A stretch of 64,000 bases of DNA from Pelagibius sp. (GCF_028281305.1 NZ_JANQKD010000012.1:1-64000), one strand, 5' to 3'; positions 8,401-18,036 are shown, numbered from the stretch's first letter. Notes: generated by a model not told the origin, from the sequence alone. Numbers and translations are program-made.

Positions 8401-8835
8401 ATGAGACAGATCGCTGTTGCGGTTGTCATGATACTTGCGAACGCGTTGAGCCTCGGCCCGGCGCTGGCGAGCGAGGACAGGGAAACCCTCTTCGTCGTTG
8501 TCACCTCGCCGGAGCCCCAGACCCAGGGGATGGCCATGGTCCTGTCCACCCAGGCGGTTCGGCAGGGCGCTGCGGTGGAACTGCTGCTCTGCGGCCCCGG
8601 TGGCGACCTCGCCCTGAAGGACGCGCCGCAGACGGTGCTGAAGCCGCGCGGCGCGACGCCCCAGGGCATGCTGATGCAACTGATCGAGATGGGGGTGCAG
8701 CCCCAGGTCTGCGCGCTCTACCTGCCCAACAGCGGCAAGACCGCCGCCGATCTGATTGCCGGTGTGGGCGTCGCCAAGCCGCCGGCCATCGCCGCCGGGC
8801 TGCTGAAGGACGACACGCGGCTGTTCACCTTCTAA
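8401..8835 (+). CDS. Periplasmic DsrE-like protein
   Basis: A 144-residue protein with a clear Sec signal peptide (about residues 1-24, hydrophobic core ending ALAS). The mature part reads TLFVVVTSPEPQTQGMAMVL, then ELLLCGPGGDLAL and MLMQLIEMG, the fold pattern of DsrE/DsrF sulfur-relay-type proteins. The Cys in LLLC and another in VCAL could be functional. AAGGAG lies 8 bases before the ATG. It follows the peroxiredoxin gene in the same direction. Its role is unknown; periplasmic DsrE-like proteins have been linked to sulfur or redox handling. Confidence 0.75.
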   Translation: MRQIAVAVVMILANALSLGPALASEDRETLFVVVTSPEPQTQGMAMVLSTQAVRQGAAVELLLCGPGGDLALKDAPQTVLKPRGATPQGMLMQLIEMGVQPQVCALYLPNSGKTAADLIAGVGVAKPPAIAAGLLKDDTRLFTF

Positions 8836-8855
8836 AGCCGTCTAGATCGACCTGG

Positions 8856-9614
8856 CTAGATCGAACCGGCTTCGACCATGTAGTTGTTGGCGCTGCACAT
8901 GGCGGCATCGTCGGAGGCCAGGAAGACCACCATGCGGGCGACGTAGACCGGCTCGATCAGGTCTGGCAGGCATTGACGCTCCCGGTGTTTTTCGATGGCC
9001 TCCGGCGTCACCCAGAGCTGCTTCTGGCGTTCGGTCATGATCCAGCCGGGCACCACGGTGTTCACCCGGATCCGGTGGTCGCCCAGATCGCGGGCCATGG
9101 TGCGGGTCAGGCCGTGCACGGCGGCTTTGGCGGTGGCATAGACAGGGAAACCGCCCCCCGCCTCCCACCAGGAGTTGGAGCCCATGTTGATGATGGCGCC
9201 GCCGCCGGCCTCGATCATGTCCGGGGCCACCGCCTGGATGGCGAAGAACATGTGGCGCAGGTTGGTGGCGATGCGGTCGTCGAAATAATCCGCCGTGGTC
9301 TCGCGCCAGTCGTGGCGGTCGTCCCGGGCGGCGTTGTTCACCAGCACGCCGGCCGGACCCAGCGTCTCACGCAGGGCGGCAAAGGCCCTTTTCAGCGCGT
9401 CGATGTCGCGCAGGTCGCAGATCTCGAAGGCAACTGCGCCGCCGAGCTTCTCGGCCAGGGCCGCGCTCGCCGCCGCGTCCAGGTCGACGAAGCCGACCTT
9501 CGATCCCTGGGCGGCAAAGGCGGTCACGATCTCGGCGCCGATGCCCGACGCGCCGCCGGTGACGAAGACGGTCTTGCCGGCGAGGCTGGGGTAGGTCGCG
9601 AAGGTGGCGGACAT
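8856..9614 (-). CDS. SDR-family NAD(P)-dependent oxidoreductase
   Basis: A 252-residue classical short-chain dehydrogenase. All hallmarks are present: VTGGASGIG cofactor turn, DL and NNAA motifs, catalytic Ser in NMGSNSWW, Tyr and Lys in YATAKAAVHGL, and VNTVVPGWIMT. An Asp after the second strand (FVDLD) suggests NAD rather than NADP. The C-terminus resembles sugar or polyol dehydrogenases of this family, but the substrate cannot be fixed. AGGAGAAAACC precedes the ATG on the minus strand. It is monocistronic between two rightward genes. Confidence 0.9.
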   Translation of the reverse strand: MSATFATYPSLAGKTVFVTGGASGIGAEIVTAFAAQGSKVGFVDLDAAASAALAEKLGGAVAFEICDLRDIDALKRAFAALRETLGPAGVLVNNAARDDRHDWRETTADYFDDRIATNLRHMFFAIQAVAPDMIEAGGGAIINMGSNSWWEAGGGFPVYATAKAAVHGLTRTMARDLGDHRIRVNTVVPGWIMTERQKQLWVTPEAIEKHRERQCLPDLIEPVYVARMVVFLASDDAAMCSANNYMVEAGSI

Positions 9615-9785
9615 GGTTTTCTCCTGTCGGTCCTCTGGCGTTGGGAAATCGGTGCGCGGCGCTGGGGAGGATCAGACGATACAATGCCCAGCGCTGGGCG
9701 CAAGCGAGCAGCCATGCCCCAGGACAGCGCGCGCTTTGCGCCCGCGGCCGTGGTCCCTACACTCGGTCGCGGAGGCTGAAACGCC

Positions 9786-10685
9786 ATGGCATCGCAACAG
9801 CGCCCCGGGCAGGTCACGGTCTTCGGCGGCTCGGGGTTTCTCGGCCGCGAGATCGTTCGGCACCTGGTCGCAGAGTCCATTCCCGTGCGCGCCGCGGCCC
9901 GGCGTCCCGAGCGGGTCGGAGTACCGGGCGCAGAGGCGGTCCGGGCCGACCTGCGCGACGCGGACTCCGTTGCCGCGGCGCTGCAGGGGGCTGATGCGGC
10001 GGTGAACGCCGTCGGCCTCTATATCGAGCAGGGCGACGAGACCTTCGCGGCCATCCACGAGGAGGGCGCTCGCACCGTTGCACAACGCTGCGCTGCGCAA
10101 GGGGTCGCGCGTCTTGTCCAGATCTCCGGCATCGGTGCGGATCTGAACTCGCCGGCCGCCTATGTGCGCTCCCGGGCCAAAGGGGAAGCGCTGGTGCTGG
10201 ATGTCTTTCCCAAGGCGACGATCCTGCGCCCTAGCGCGCTGTTCGGTCCCGGCGACAGCTTCGTCACCGCGCTGGCAGGAGTTATCAGGCGCAGCCCGGT
10301 GGTCCCGCTCTTCGGAAGCGGCGCCACCCGGCTGCAGCCGGTCTTCGTCGGCGATGTCGCCGCGGCGGTTGGCGCCGCGCTACGGCATCCGGCGGCGCCG
10401 GGGGCCGCCTACGACCTGGGCGGACCCAGGACCTACAGCTACCGCGCGCTGCTCGAACTGGTGGCGGCGCGGATCGGCAGGAGGCCCCGCCTGCTGCCCC
10501 TGCCCTTTCCTGTCTGGCAGGGCCTCGCAACGCTGGCCACCGTCCTTCCGCGCCCGCCGATCACCGCCGCGCAGGTCGCCCTGATGCGCCAGGACAACGT
10601 GGTCGCGGACGACGCGCTGACCCTGGCAGACCTGGGCGTCGAAGCGACGGCGCTGGAGGCGGTGCTGCCCTCCTATACGATCTGA
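9786..10685 (+). CDS. NDUFA9-like NAD(P)-binding protein (complex I-associated)
   Basis: A 299-residue atypical SDR with the N-terminal turn VTVFGGSGFLGREIVRHL and the pattern KGEALVLDVFPKATILRPSAL that is strongly shared with the mitochondrial complex I accessory subunit NDUFA9 and its alphaproteobacterial relatives. FGPGD and PVFVGDVAAAV also match. Bacterial members may assist complex I or quinone biosynthesis; that role is inferred. It is followed by a strong hairpin terminator at 10796-10826. Confidence 0.85.
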   Translation: MASQQRPGQVTVFGGSGFLGREIVRHLVAESIPVRAAARRPERVGVPGAEAVRADLRDADSVAAALQGADAAVNAVGLYIEQGDETFAAIHEEGARTVAQRCAAQGVARLVQISGIGADLNSPAAYVRSRAKGEALVLDVFPKATILRPSALFGPGDSFVTALAGVIRRSPVVPLFGSGATRLQPVFVGDVAAAVGAALRHPAAPGAAYDLGGPRTYSYRALLELVAARIGRRPRLLPLPFPVWQGLATLATVLPRPPITAAQVALMRQDNVVADDALTLADLGVEATALEAVLPSYTI

Positions 10686-10795
10686 ATCCGCAAGGCCCCG
10701 GCCACCCGGGATGCAGCGGCGGCGCAGCGCAAACATGCGCTGGAACGGCGGGCAGACCTGTTGTCCGACTGAACCGGCAGCCCCCAAAAAGACTT

Positions 10796-10826
10796 GAGCC
10801 CTCCCCGGCAGCACCGGGGAGGGCTC
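10796..10826. terminator. Strong hairpin, terminator for the molybdoenzyme operon and the NDUFA9-like gene
   Basis: A perfect 13-bp stem pairs 10796-10808 with 10814-10826 around a 5-nt loop. On the minus strand it is followed by AAGTCTTTTT, a good intrinsic terminator for the operon ending at 10850. It may also stop the rightward gene ending at 10685. Confidence 0.85.
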
Positions 10827-10849
10827 GCGTACTTTCTATGCAGCGATCG

Positions 10850-13081
10850 TCAGGCGCCGGTGAGCCCGTGCAGGGACATCGGCAGCTGACGGATGCGCTG
10901 TCCGGTCGCCGAGTAGACCGCGTTGGCGACCGCCGGTCCGATCGGCGGGGTACCCGGCTCGCCGACACCGGTGGGCGCCTCGGCCGACGGCACGATGTGC
11001 ACCTCTATTTCCGGCATATCATTGATGCGCAGCGGCGTGTAGTCGTGGAAGTTCGACTGCTCCACACGCCCGCCATCCAGGGTCACGGCCTCGCGGAGGA
11101 TCGCGCTCAGGCCATAGCCGATGCCGCCCTCCATCTGCGCCTTGATCTGGTCCGGATTGACCGCCACGCCGCAATCGACCGCGCAGACCACCTTATCCAC
11201 CTTGATCTCCCCGTCGTCGCCGACGGTGACTTCGGCGACCTCCGCGACGTAGGAGTTGAAGGATTCGTGTACCGCGATCCCGCGGGCGCGCCCCGCCGGC
11301 GCAGGTTCGCCCCAGCCGGCTTTCTCCGCCGCCAGCTTCAGCACCGCTGCGTGACGCGGGTGCTCGGCCAGCATCTCCAGACGATACTCGACCGGATCGC
11401 GCCCGACGGCCTCTGCGATTTCGTCGATGAAGGCCTCCGTCGAATAGGCGGTGTGGGTGCTGCCGACCGCTCGCCACCAGAGCACCGGCACCTTTACGTC
11501 GGTGGTGTGCAGGTCGACGGCCAGATTGGGAATGGCATAGGGCAGGGTGTTCGCGCCCTCGACCGAGGTCTTGTCGATGCCGTTTTGGATCAGCGCGGCG
11601 GCAAAGGGCGTGTCGCGGACGATGGACTGTCCGACGATGCGGTGATGCCAGGCGACGATGTTGCCGTTCTCATCCAGGCCGGCGCGCAGCCGGTGGAAGT
11701 ACATGGGGCGGTAGCTGCCGCCCTGAATGTCGTCCTCGCGGGTCCACACGACCTTGACCGGTGCGCGCCCGCCGATGGCCTTGGCGACGCTGACGCCCTC
11801 GGAGACCATGTCGGCGTTTGCCGTCGCGCGACGCCCGAAGCTGCCGCCGGCCAGGAGGGTGTGCACGCGCACCTGCTCCGGCTTCAGACCCGAGATGGCC
11901 ACGGCCGCGCCATGATCGACGGTCGGGATCTGGGATCCCGTCCAGACGTCGCAGGAGTCGGCCTTGAGATCGACGAGGCAGTCGAGCGGCTCCATCGGCG
12001 CATGGGAGAGGAAGGGAAACTCGTACTCCGCTTCCAACACGCGGGCGGCAGAGGCGAAGGCTTCTTCCACAGCACCGTCGTTGCGCGCGACCGTGCCGGG
12101 CTGGTCAGCCAAGCGCTTGTACTCGGCCATGATCTCGGCCGAGCCCCGGGTCTCGCCAGTGCTTTCGTCCCACTCGATGGTGAGGGCATCGCGGCCCTGG
12201 GAGGCGGCCCAGAACCCGTTTGCAACAACCGCCACGCCACGCGGCACGGCGACCACGTCGGTGACGCCCGGCACCGCGCGCGCCGCGGTGTCGTCGAAAG
12301 ACTTCAGGGTCGCGCCGAAAATCGGCGGGCGGGCGATCACCGCCGTCAACATTCCCGGCAAGGTCTTGTCCATGGTGTAGATCGCCTCGCCGCGGGACTT
12401 GGCCCGGCTGTCCAGGCGCGGGGCATGCTTACCGATCAAGGTGAAGTCCGCCGGGTCCTTCAGCGTCACCTCGCCGGGCGGTTCCATCGCCGCCGCCCGC
12501 TCGGCCAGTTCGCCGAAGGTCGCGCTTTGGCCCGAGCCGGCGTGCGACACCACGCCCTTGGCCACCGTGATCTCCTCAGGCGACACGCCCCAGGCTTCGG
12601 CGGCGGCCATGACCAGCATCGCACGCGCACCCGCGCCGGCCTGGCGCATCTGCATGTAGGAATTGGCGATGCTCGAGCTGCCGCCGGTGCCCTGCACCGG
12701 TCCCCAATGAAGGTTGTTGTAGAGCGTTGCGTCGGCGGGGGCGTGTTCGGCCCGCATCTGCGACCAGTCGGCATCCAGCTCCTCGGCCACCAGGGTCGAG
12801 AGGCCGGTGTAGGTGCCCTGGCCGAATTCGATGTGCTTGATCGCCACCGTAACGGTGTTGTCCGGCGCAATGCGCACGAAGGCATTGGGGTCAACGGGCG
12901 CGGCTGCCGCCGGCGCCGCGGCCCGGGCGATCTTGCCGCCGCCCGGCAGCAGGGTCACGCCGATGACGAGGCCCGCCCCTGCGGCGGCACTGGCCTTGAG
13001 GAACTGGCGGCGGCTGGGCGCCGCAGTCGGGGCTGCGTCAGCGGTCAGGCTGACGGCACTGTCTTTCAATCCTGCGAGCAT
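10850..13081 (-). CDS. Molybdopterin-binding aldehyde/isoquinoline oxidoreductase, large subunit (IorB-like)
   Basis: A 743-residue molybdenum hydroxylase subunit of the xanthine oxidase family. Near the N-terminus [15 protein letters not shown] is a twin-arginine (Tat) signal, so the complex is exported folded. Downstream are [23 protein letters not shown] and the C-terminal GEPGTPP, where the Glu is the catalytic base of the family. The single-chain layout with a Tat signal is that of isoquinoline 1-oxidoreductase beta subunits. It follows the 2Fe-2S subunit by 4 bp. No FAD subunit or XdhC-type chaperone lies nearby, so electrons probably pass to a cytochrome. The substrate, an N-heterocycle or aldehyde, is not predictable. 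Confidence 0.9.
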   Translation of the reverse strand: MLAGLKDSAVSLTADAAPTAAPSRRQFLKASAAAGAGLVIGVTLLPGGGKIARAAAPAAAAPVDPNAFVRIAPDNTVTVAIKHIEFGQGTYTGLSTLVAEELDADWSQMRAEHAPADATLYNNLHWGPVQGTGGSSSIANSYMQMRQAGAGARAMLVMAAAEAWGVSPEEITVAKGVVSHAGSGQSATFGELAERAAAMEPPGEVTLKDPADFTLIGKHAPRLDSRAKSRGEAIYTMDKTLPGMLTAVIARPPIFGATLKSFDDTAARAVPGVTDVVAVPRGVAVVANGFWAASQGRDALTIEWDESTGETRGSAEIMAEYKRLADQPGTVARNDGAVEEAFASAARVLEAEYEFPFLSHAPMEPLDCLVDLKADSCDVWTGSQIPTVDHGAAVAISGLKPEQVRVHTLLAGGSFGRRATANADMVSEGVSVAKAIGGRAPVKVVWTREDDIQGGSYRPMYFHRLRAGLDENGNIVAWHHRIVGQSIVRDTPFAAALIQNGIDKTSVEGANTLPYAIPNLAVDLHTTDVKVPVLWWRAVGSTHTAYSTEAFIDEIAEAVGRDPVEYRLEMLAEHPRHAAVLKLAAEKAGWGEPAPAGRARGIAVHESFNSYVAEVAEVTVGDDGEIKVDKVVCAVDCGVAVNPDQIKAQMEGGIGYGLSAILREAVTLDGGRVEQSNFHDYTPLRINDMPEIEVHIVPSAEAPTGVGEPGTPPIGPAVANAVYSATGQRIRQLPMSLHGLTGA

Positions 13082-13085
13082 GGCA

Positions 13086-13544
13086 TCAGGTCTCCATCAT
13101 CTCAGCCGCCTCATGGATGGCGGCGCGGATCCGGACATAGGTGGCGCAGCGGCAGACGTTGCCGCTCATCGCCGCGTCGATGTCCTCGTCCGTCGGCTTC
13201 TGGTTTTCGCTCAGCAACGCGATGGCCGACATCACCTGGCCGGACTGGCAGTAACCGCACTGCACGACATCGAGCTTCTCCCATGCAGCCTGGACGGCTT
13301 GCGCCGCCTTGCCGTTCACGGCTTCGATCGTCGTGATCTCGCTGCCTTCGGCATCGGCCACGGCGGTCGAGCACGAGCGGATCGGAAAGCCGTCCATGTG
13401 CACAGTGCAGGCACCGCACATCGCAATCCCGCAGCCGAACTTGGTTCCAGTGAGGCCCAGCTCGTCACGGATTACCCAAAGCAAAGGGGTTTCGGGAGCG
13501 ACATCGAGCTGACGCTCCTCGCCATTGATCAGCAGTCTTACCAT
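13086..13544 (-). CDS. 2Fe-2S subunit of aldehyde/isoquinoline oxidoreductase (IorA-like)
   Basis: A 152-residue small subunit with two [2Fe-2S] clusters. The plant-type ferredoxin cluster is [15 protein letters not shown] with a further Cys in IRSCSTAV; the second, helical-domain cluster is CGYCQSGQ plus CRCATY. This is the standard small-subunit layout of molybdenum hydroxylases (length 150-170). It passes electrons from the Mo centre of the adjacent large subunit and is first in the two-gene operon. It has no signal peptide and probably rides out with the Tat-tagged partner. Confidence 0.92.
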   Translation of the reverse strand: MVRLLINGEERQLDVAPETPLLWVIRDELGLTGTKFGCGIAMCGACTVHMDGFPIRSCSTAVADAEGSEITTIEAVNGKAAQAVQAAWEKLDVVQCGYCQSGQVMSAIALLSENQKPTDEDIDAAMSGNVCRCATYVRIRAAIHEAAEMMET

Positions 13545-14074
13545 TCCTGCGGCTCCAGATCTGAGTAGGTGGGTCGGCGCCGCCCAAAGCGCCTGACGTG
13601 CCGGCTCTCTTTGTTGGTGTTTTGCCGGCGCGAGAAAAACTGGGGATCGGTAGACTTAACAGTTTACTAAGTAAGGGCTTTGCCCTCTGCGGCAAGAGCA
13701 GGAGATGTGAAAGAATCCCTGGCTTGGCTGCGAAGCCTGCCGAAACACATCTCCCGGCGCAGGGCAGGGCCCCCCAGTCAACTTATGCGGTGGCGGGCGG
13801 CGGTCTTCTGGATTTCGTGCGGCAGCCGGGGAAAGCAGGAGGGAAAAAAGAATGCCCCGCCAAAAGGCGGGGCGTGAGTTACAGCAATCAAATGGGTGTA
13901 TTCGCCTTTACGCGGGCGGATCCGGCTTGGATCACCCTCTGCTAAACTTTTTTCTCCGCCGCCTGAGCAGATGCGAGAAGCCCCAAGGAAATCGGCCTTT
14001 TTCCGCAATCTAAACAATCTATTTACCCGTGATCTGTAGGTTTCCTCCGGTCAATCTAGCGGGCAGGTGGGAAC
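13545..14074. other. 530-bp intergenic region with an intrinsic terminator; possible small RNA
   Basis: No protein gene is convincing here. The left part must hold the promoter of the molybdoenzyme operon. A hairpin at 13854-13873 is followed, on the minus strand, by ATTCTTTTTT, a classical intrinsic terminator, but no minus-strand gene lies to its right before 14075. This suggests a minus-strand small RNA starting somewhere in 13900-14050. Confidence 0.5.
13854..13873 (-). terminator. Orphan intrinsic terminator
   Basis: GCCCCGCC at 13854-13861 pairs with GGCGGGGC at 13866-13873 around AAAA. Read on the minus strand, the stem is followed by ATTC and six T. No upstream minus-strand gene explains it. 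Confidence 0.75.
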
Positions 14075-14335
14075 ATGCTGACGGCCGACGACAGTCTGGA
14101 ATTCATCCTCGATCGCGTCCAGGAACTGGGGCGCGGCGACAAGGCGCACGAGAAGGCCGCCTACAGGGCCCTGATCCATATGACCCAGCGCTGGGCCGAG
14201 CCCACCGACCTCTACATCAGCGAAGACCTGCAGATGGCCGAGCGGATCGGCCAGGACCTGGCGGACATCGCCCGCCACATCCAGGACATCCAGCACATCT
14301 ACATGAAGGCGCTCTTCGAGACGCCCGACGAGTAG
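14075..14335 (+). CDS. Hypothetical small acidic protein
   Basis: An 86-residue soluble protein rich in acidic and helical residues (DDSLEFILDRVQELG, EDLQMAERIGQDLADIA). It has no signal peptide, membrane span or recognisable catalytic motif and looks all-helical. AGGTGGG precedes the ATG at suitable spacing. It converges with pepP, whose stop is 12 bp away. I do not recognise the family. Codon use and composition match the neighbours, so it is likely a real, native gene. Confidence 0.7.
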   Translation: MLTADDSLEFILDRVQELGRGDKAHEKAAYRALIHMTQRWAEPTDLYISEDLQMAERIGQDLADIARHIQDIQHIYMKALFETPDE

Positions 14336-14347
14336 ACCAGACCTGGG

Positions 14348-16207
14348 CTAAGCCCCCAACGGCGCCGTCGCCGCTTCGAGCCAGTCCTGCGCCGCCCCTT
14401 CAAGCTGGGATGCAAGCGTCTCCCGGACCCTCTTGTGATAGGCGTCGATCCAGGCGATCTCGTCCGCGTTCAGTAGCTCCGGCTGGATGAGACGGCGGTC
14501 GATGGGCGCCAGGGTCAAGGTCTCGAAGGCCAGCATGTCGCGCTCTTCGCCTGGGCCGCGCGGGCTTTCCACCACGGCCACAAGGTTCTCGATCCGGATT
14601 CCGTAGGCGTCGGTCTTGTAGTAGCCCGGCTCGTTGGAGACGATCATGCCCGGCTCCAGCGCCACCGAGTTCGGCACCTTGGAAATCCGCTGCGGGCCTT
14701 CGTGGACATTCAGGTAACTGCCCACCCCGTGGCCGGTGCCGTGATCGTAGTCGAGCCCGTGCTGCCAGAGCGCGTAGCGCGCCAGGCTGTCGAGCTGGCT
14801 GCCGGAGGTGCCCTTTGGGAAGCGCGCCATGGCCAGCGCGATGTGGCCCTTCAGCACCAGAGTGAAACGCTCGCACATCTCCGCGCTGGGGGTGCCGATA
14901 GCAACGGTGCGGGTGACATCGGTCGTACCGTCCGGGTACTGGGCGCCGGAATCGCAGAGGAAGAGCTCGCCCGCCTGCAGGGCCCGGTCGCTCTCCTCGC
15001 TGACCCGGTAGTGGACGATGGCGCCGTTGGGACCGGAGCCGGCGATGGTATCGAACGACAGGTCGCGCAGCTCGCCGTTCTCGCCGCGCAACGCGGCCAG
15101 GCGCCCCGCCACCGCCATCTCGGTCAGGGGACGACCGGCCTCAGCCTCCCCGTCCAGCCAGTGGAGGAAGCGGGCCAGGGCCACGCCGTCACGGCGGTGT
15201 GCGGTGCGGGTGCCTGCCAGCTCGGTCTCGTTCTTGCACGCCTTCGGCAGCAAGCAGGGGTCGGCCCCGGCAACCACCTCCGCGCCCGCGGCGCGCAGGC
15301 GCTCGAAGACCCAGCGGGCCGCCGTTGCAGGGTCGGCCAGGACCTTCGCACCTTGGGCGCCGAGACGGTCCAGCGCCTCGGCCAGGCGCTCCGGCGCCTC
15401 GATGGAGACCGCGTTGCCGAGATGGCGCACCAGGGCATCACCGACCTTCGCGCCATCGACGAACCACTCCACCCCGCCGTCGGCATGAAGCAGGGCAAAG
15501 GACAGCGGCAGCGGCGAGCGCTCGACGTCGCCGCCGCGCACGTTCAGCAGCCAGGCGATGGAATCCGGAAGGGTGATGACCGCGGCCGCCACCCCCTTGT
15601 CGGCCAGGCCCTTGCCCAGACTCTCACGCTTCTCGGCGCTCTCTACCCCCGCGTAGCGCAGGTCGTGGGGCAGGATGGCGGCCTGTGGCGGCGCTGGCTG
15701 ATCGCGCCAGACGGCGTCCAGCGGATTGCCCGCCAACGCGACCAACTCCGCGCCCAGCGCGCCGACCGTCTTCTCCAGCCGGCGGATCTGGGCCTCGGTG
15801 TGCAGCCAGGGATCGAAGCCCAGGCGCTGCCCCGGCTTCAGGGTTTCGGTCAGCCAGCCCGACAGCGGCTCCTCGGTCACGTGCCGCGCCGTGAAGAGGC
15901 CGGTGTCCACCTCGGTGTGGACCTGCAGGGTGTAGCGCCCGTCGATAAAGATCGCTGCCGCCTCCGGCAGTACGGCCGCCATCCCCGCCGAGCCGTTGAA
16001 GCCGGTCAGCCAGGCAAGGCGCAGGGCGGAGGCCGGCACATACTCGCCCTGGTGCTCGTCGGCGCGGGGCACAAGAAAGCCCTCCACGCCGCGGCGGGCC
16101 AGTTCCGCGCGCAAGGCTGCAAGTCTCTCAGCCGCCGGGGACCCGGCGGCAGGCGCGGACCGCTTCGCGTCCTTTTCGGCAAGCGCTGCAGGTTCCGATG
16201 GCGTCAT
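14348..16207 (-). CDS. pepP: Xaa-Pro aminopeptidase (M24B, three-domain type)
   Basis: A metallopeptidase of about 619 residues that removes N-terminal residues next to proline. Two creatinase-type N-terminal domains (RADEHQGEY, LTGFNGSAG) are followed by a C-terminal pita-bread domain with the metal ligands: two Asp in CDSGAQYPDGTTDVTR, His in HGTGHGVG, Glu in NEPGYY and Glu in IRIENL. The length of about 620 fits the large cytosolic APP form, not the 440-residue E. coli PepP. Translation may begin at either of two Met codons two apart (16213 or 16207). It is monocistronic. Confidence 0.93.
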   Translation of the reverse strand: MTPSEPAALAEKDAKRSAPAAGSPAAERLAALRAELARRGVEGFLVPRADEHQGEYVPASALRLAWLTGFNGSAGMAAVLPEAAAIFIDGRYTLQVHTEVDTGLFTARHVTEEPLSGWLTETLKPGQRLGFDPWLHTEAQIRRLEKTVGALGAELVALAGNPLDAVWRDQPAPPQAAILPHDLRYAGVESAEKRESLGKGLADKGVAAAVITLPDSIAWLLNVRGGDVERSPLPLSFALLHADGGVEWFVDGAKVGDALVRHLGNAVSIEAPERLAEALDRLGAQGAKVLADPATAARWVFERLRAAGAEVVAGADPCLLPKACKNETELAGTRTAHRRDGVALARFLHWLDGEAEAGRPLTEMAVAGRLAALRGENGELRDLSFDTIAGSGPNGAIVHYRVSEESDRALQAGELFLCDSGAQYPDGTTDVTRTVAIGTPSAEMCERFTLVLKGHIALAMARFPKGTSGSQLDSLARYALWQHGLDYDHGTGHGVGSYLNVHEGPQRISKVPNSVALEPGMIVSNEPGYYKTDAYGIRIENLVAVVESPRGPGEERDMLAFETLTLAPIDRRLIQPELLNADEIAWIDAYHKRVRETLASQLEGAAQDWLEAATAPLGA

Positions 16208-16390
16208 GTGCATTTTTTCCTATATCTATCCGGTTTTGCATTCTGTTCCATGCGGATAGCGCAATGCTGCAGTGCAAAAATCCCGGCTTCGATTTCGACC
16301 GTTTGCGCGTATCTCTCAAGTGAAAAGTCATGGCTCGCGGGCCGCTTGGCAAGACCCGTGACGCCCCGTTCGAATTCTGGAGTAAAAACA

Positions 16391-17029
16391 ATGACCCGCC
16401 TGTACGACTTGCAAGAAGCCGCCGCAAAGGGGGCCGACGTTCGGTGGGCACCTCGATCCGTTGACGTTTTGGATGTCATTCAAACCGCCCGCCACATGAG
16501 GGCCCGCTTCGTCGCCGAAACCCTGACCCGGAGCACCGCCGCCCTTGCGCGCTGGTCCGGGGTGACCGCCCTGGTCTCCGCTCTGACCCGCGCCCAGCAG
16601 CGCCGCCACACCATCGCCGAGTTGCATGGGCTCAGCGATGCCATGTTGGCCGACATCGGTATTGAGCGCGCCGACATCGCCGCCGCCGCGACGACCGCGA
16701 CGGGGCCGCAGGCCAGCCATCGCTCGATCTGGCATGTGCTGGCCCAGCGGGTTCAGCGCAGCTACCGGCTGCGCCGCACCCTGAGCGAGCTCTCGACGCT
16801 GTCGGACAAGATGCTGGACGACATCGGCCTGGACCGGGCCAACCTGCATGAGGTTGCCGAGGCCCTGGTCGACGGCAAGACGGTTGCAGCCGCCAGCCCG
16901 TCCTTCGCGTCGGCAGTGGCGAGCCGGCCCGACGTCCCGGCCAGCGTGACCCCCGCCAACGTGACGGGCACCCTGCCCGACCTGCTGGTTCCGGCGAACG
17001 CCAACCTCGGCCGCTCGACGGCCGCCTGA
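16391..17029 (+). CDS. DUF1127 protein with two tandem DUF1127 motifs
   Basis: A 212-residue protein. DUF1127 (YjiS-like) is normally a 40-70-residue helical, Arg-rich domain with the pattern L..LSD..L.DIGL.R. Here it occurs twice: RRHTIAELHGLSDAMLADIG (residues about 76-95) and LRRTLSELSTLSDKMLDDIG (about 122-141). A low-complexity Ala/Pro/Thr tail follows. The open frame extends far upstream, but the ATG at 16391 fits best and lies just 5' of the conserved part. DUF1127 proteins in alphaproteobacteria affect RNA turnover and phosphate or stress responses; this role is carried over by family only. Confidence 0.8.
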   Translation: MTRLYDLQEAAAKGADVRWAPRSVDVLDVIQTARHMRARFVAETLTRSTAALARWSGVTALVSALTRAQQRRHTIAELHGLSDAMLADIGIERADIAAAATTATGPQASHRSIWHVLAQRVQRSYRLRRTLSELSTLSDKMLDDIGLDRANLHEVAEALVDGKTVAAASPSFASAVASRPDVPASVTPANVTGTLPDLLVPANANLGRSTAA

Positions 17030-17098
17030 GCAGCGGACCTGATGCGCGGACCCTAACCGCTTTACCGCCAGGACGGCCGATCGCCAGGACGGCGAAGG

Positions 17099-17141
17099 AT
17101 GGCGGCGTTTGTCCCAGAGGCCTTGGGGCGGACGCCGCCAT
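17099..17141. terminator. Hairpin between convergent DUF1127 gene and prmA
   Basis: ATGGCGGCGT (17099-17108) pairs with ACGCCGCCAT (17132-17141), and the loop contains a second short pairing (CCCA/TGGG). The hairpin lies between the two stops at 17029 and 17164 and is followed by TTCCTT on the plus strand. It likely serves transcripts from both sides. Confidence 0.6.
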
Positions 17142-17163
17142 TTCCTTGTCGGGCTCTGGAGGG

Positions 17164-18036
17164 CTACCGCCGCTCCAGAACCAGGGTCGACCACTCCGCC
17201 AGGCGGATGCGGCGCCTGAGCCGCAGGCCCGCGGCGCGGTAGCGCGCGATGACCTGGCGTTCCTGCGTGGTCAGCAAGCCGGACAGAACCGTGCTGCCGG
17301 CAGGCGCGAGGTGGCGCTTCAGATCCTCCGCCATGCGGCACAGCGGCTCGGCGAGGATGTTCGCCAGGATCAAGTCATAGGGCCCCTGGGCCGCCACCGC
17401 CGCGCTGCGGAAGCCGTCGCTGCGCAACAGACGGACACTGTCGGCCACGCCGTTGGCGCGCAGGTTCTCCTGCGCGACGACGAGAGACGGCGCATCGTTG
17501 TCCACCCCCAGCACGAAACAGGGCCAGAGCCGGGCGGCGGCCATGGCCAGCACCCCCGATCCGCAGCCCATGTCCAGCACCCTCTGGGCTGCCTGCCGCT
17601 TGGCAAGATCCTGCAGCGCCAGCAGGCAGCCGCGGGTCGTCTCGTGGCGGCCGGTGCCGAAGGCCGCATTGGCATCGATCAGCAGATCGATCGCACCCGG
17701 CGGCGCAGGCGTTGTGATGTGGGAGCCGCGGATGCGGATGCGCCCGGCCGTTACCTCCGGCAGGGCTTTCTGGGTCTCCGCCACCCAGTCCACATCCGGC
17801 ACGGCTTCAATGCTGTGATCAGGGATTTCGATCCCCGCGATCTCCGCCGCGAGAGCCAGCAGGCGACCGAGCTCGCCGGCCTCCGGCGGCTCCGCAAGAT
17901 AGACCTGCCAGGGCACCAGCCCCTGCCCGTCGCGCCCGCCCGTCACCACGGCCCCGCCCAGCGGCTCGAAGACCGCTTCGAAGGCGGCCAGGGCAGGTTC
18001 GGGCAGCGCCAAGCTCAGGCAGTAGGTTGCCGTCAA
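17164..18036 (-). CDS. prmA: Ribosomal protein L11 methyltransferase
   Basis: A 290-residue SAM-dependent methyltransferase that methylates ribosomal protein L11. The PrmA-specific substrate-binding N-terminus is followed by NAAFGTGRHETTRGCL, the SAM motif VLDMGCGSGVLAMAA, GVDNDAPSL and the NPPF-equivalent ILANILAEPL. The only start in the right place is TTG at 18034-18036, with AAGAAG upstream; an in-frame TAG lies seven codons before it. The TTG start is unusual for this gene. It sits directly beside an AT-richer foreign gene whose end is 42 bp upstream, so an original ATG may have been displaced. Confidence 0.93.
   Translation of the reverse strand: MTATYCLSLALPEPALAAFEAVFEPLGGAVVTGGRDGQGLVPWQVYLAEPPEAGELGRLLALAAEIAGIEIPDHSIEAVPDVDWVAETQKALPEVTAGRIRIRGSHITTPAPPGAIDLLIDANAAFGTGRHETTRGCLLALQDLAKRQAAQRVLDMGCGSGVLAMAAARLWPCFVLGVDNDAPSLVVAQENLRANGVADSVRLLRSDGFRSAAVAAQGPYDLILANILAEPLCRMAEDLKRHLAPAGSTVLSGLLTTQERQVIARYRAAGLRLRRRIRLAEWSTLVLERR

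Noticed and set aside
10838-13336. Very long open frame on the plus strand opposite the molybdoenzyme operon
   Set aside because: It is His/Arg/Asp-rich with no recognisable domain and mirrors the codon bias of the minus-strand gene, whose motifs are complete.
14702-16390. N-terminal extension of the DUF1127 protein through the pepP region
   Set aside because: This part is antisense to pepP and has no domain; the ATG at 16391 fits the conserved part.
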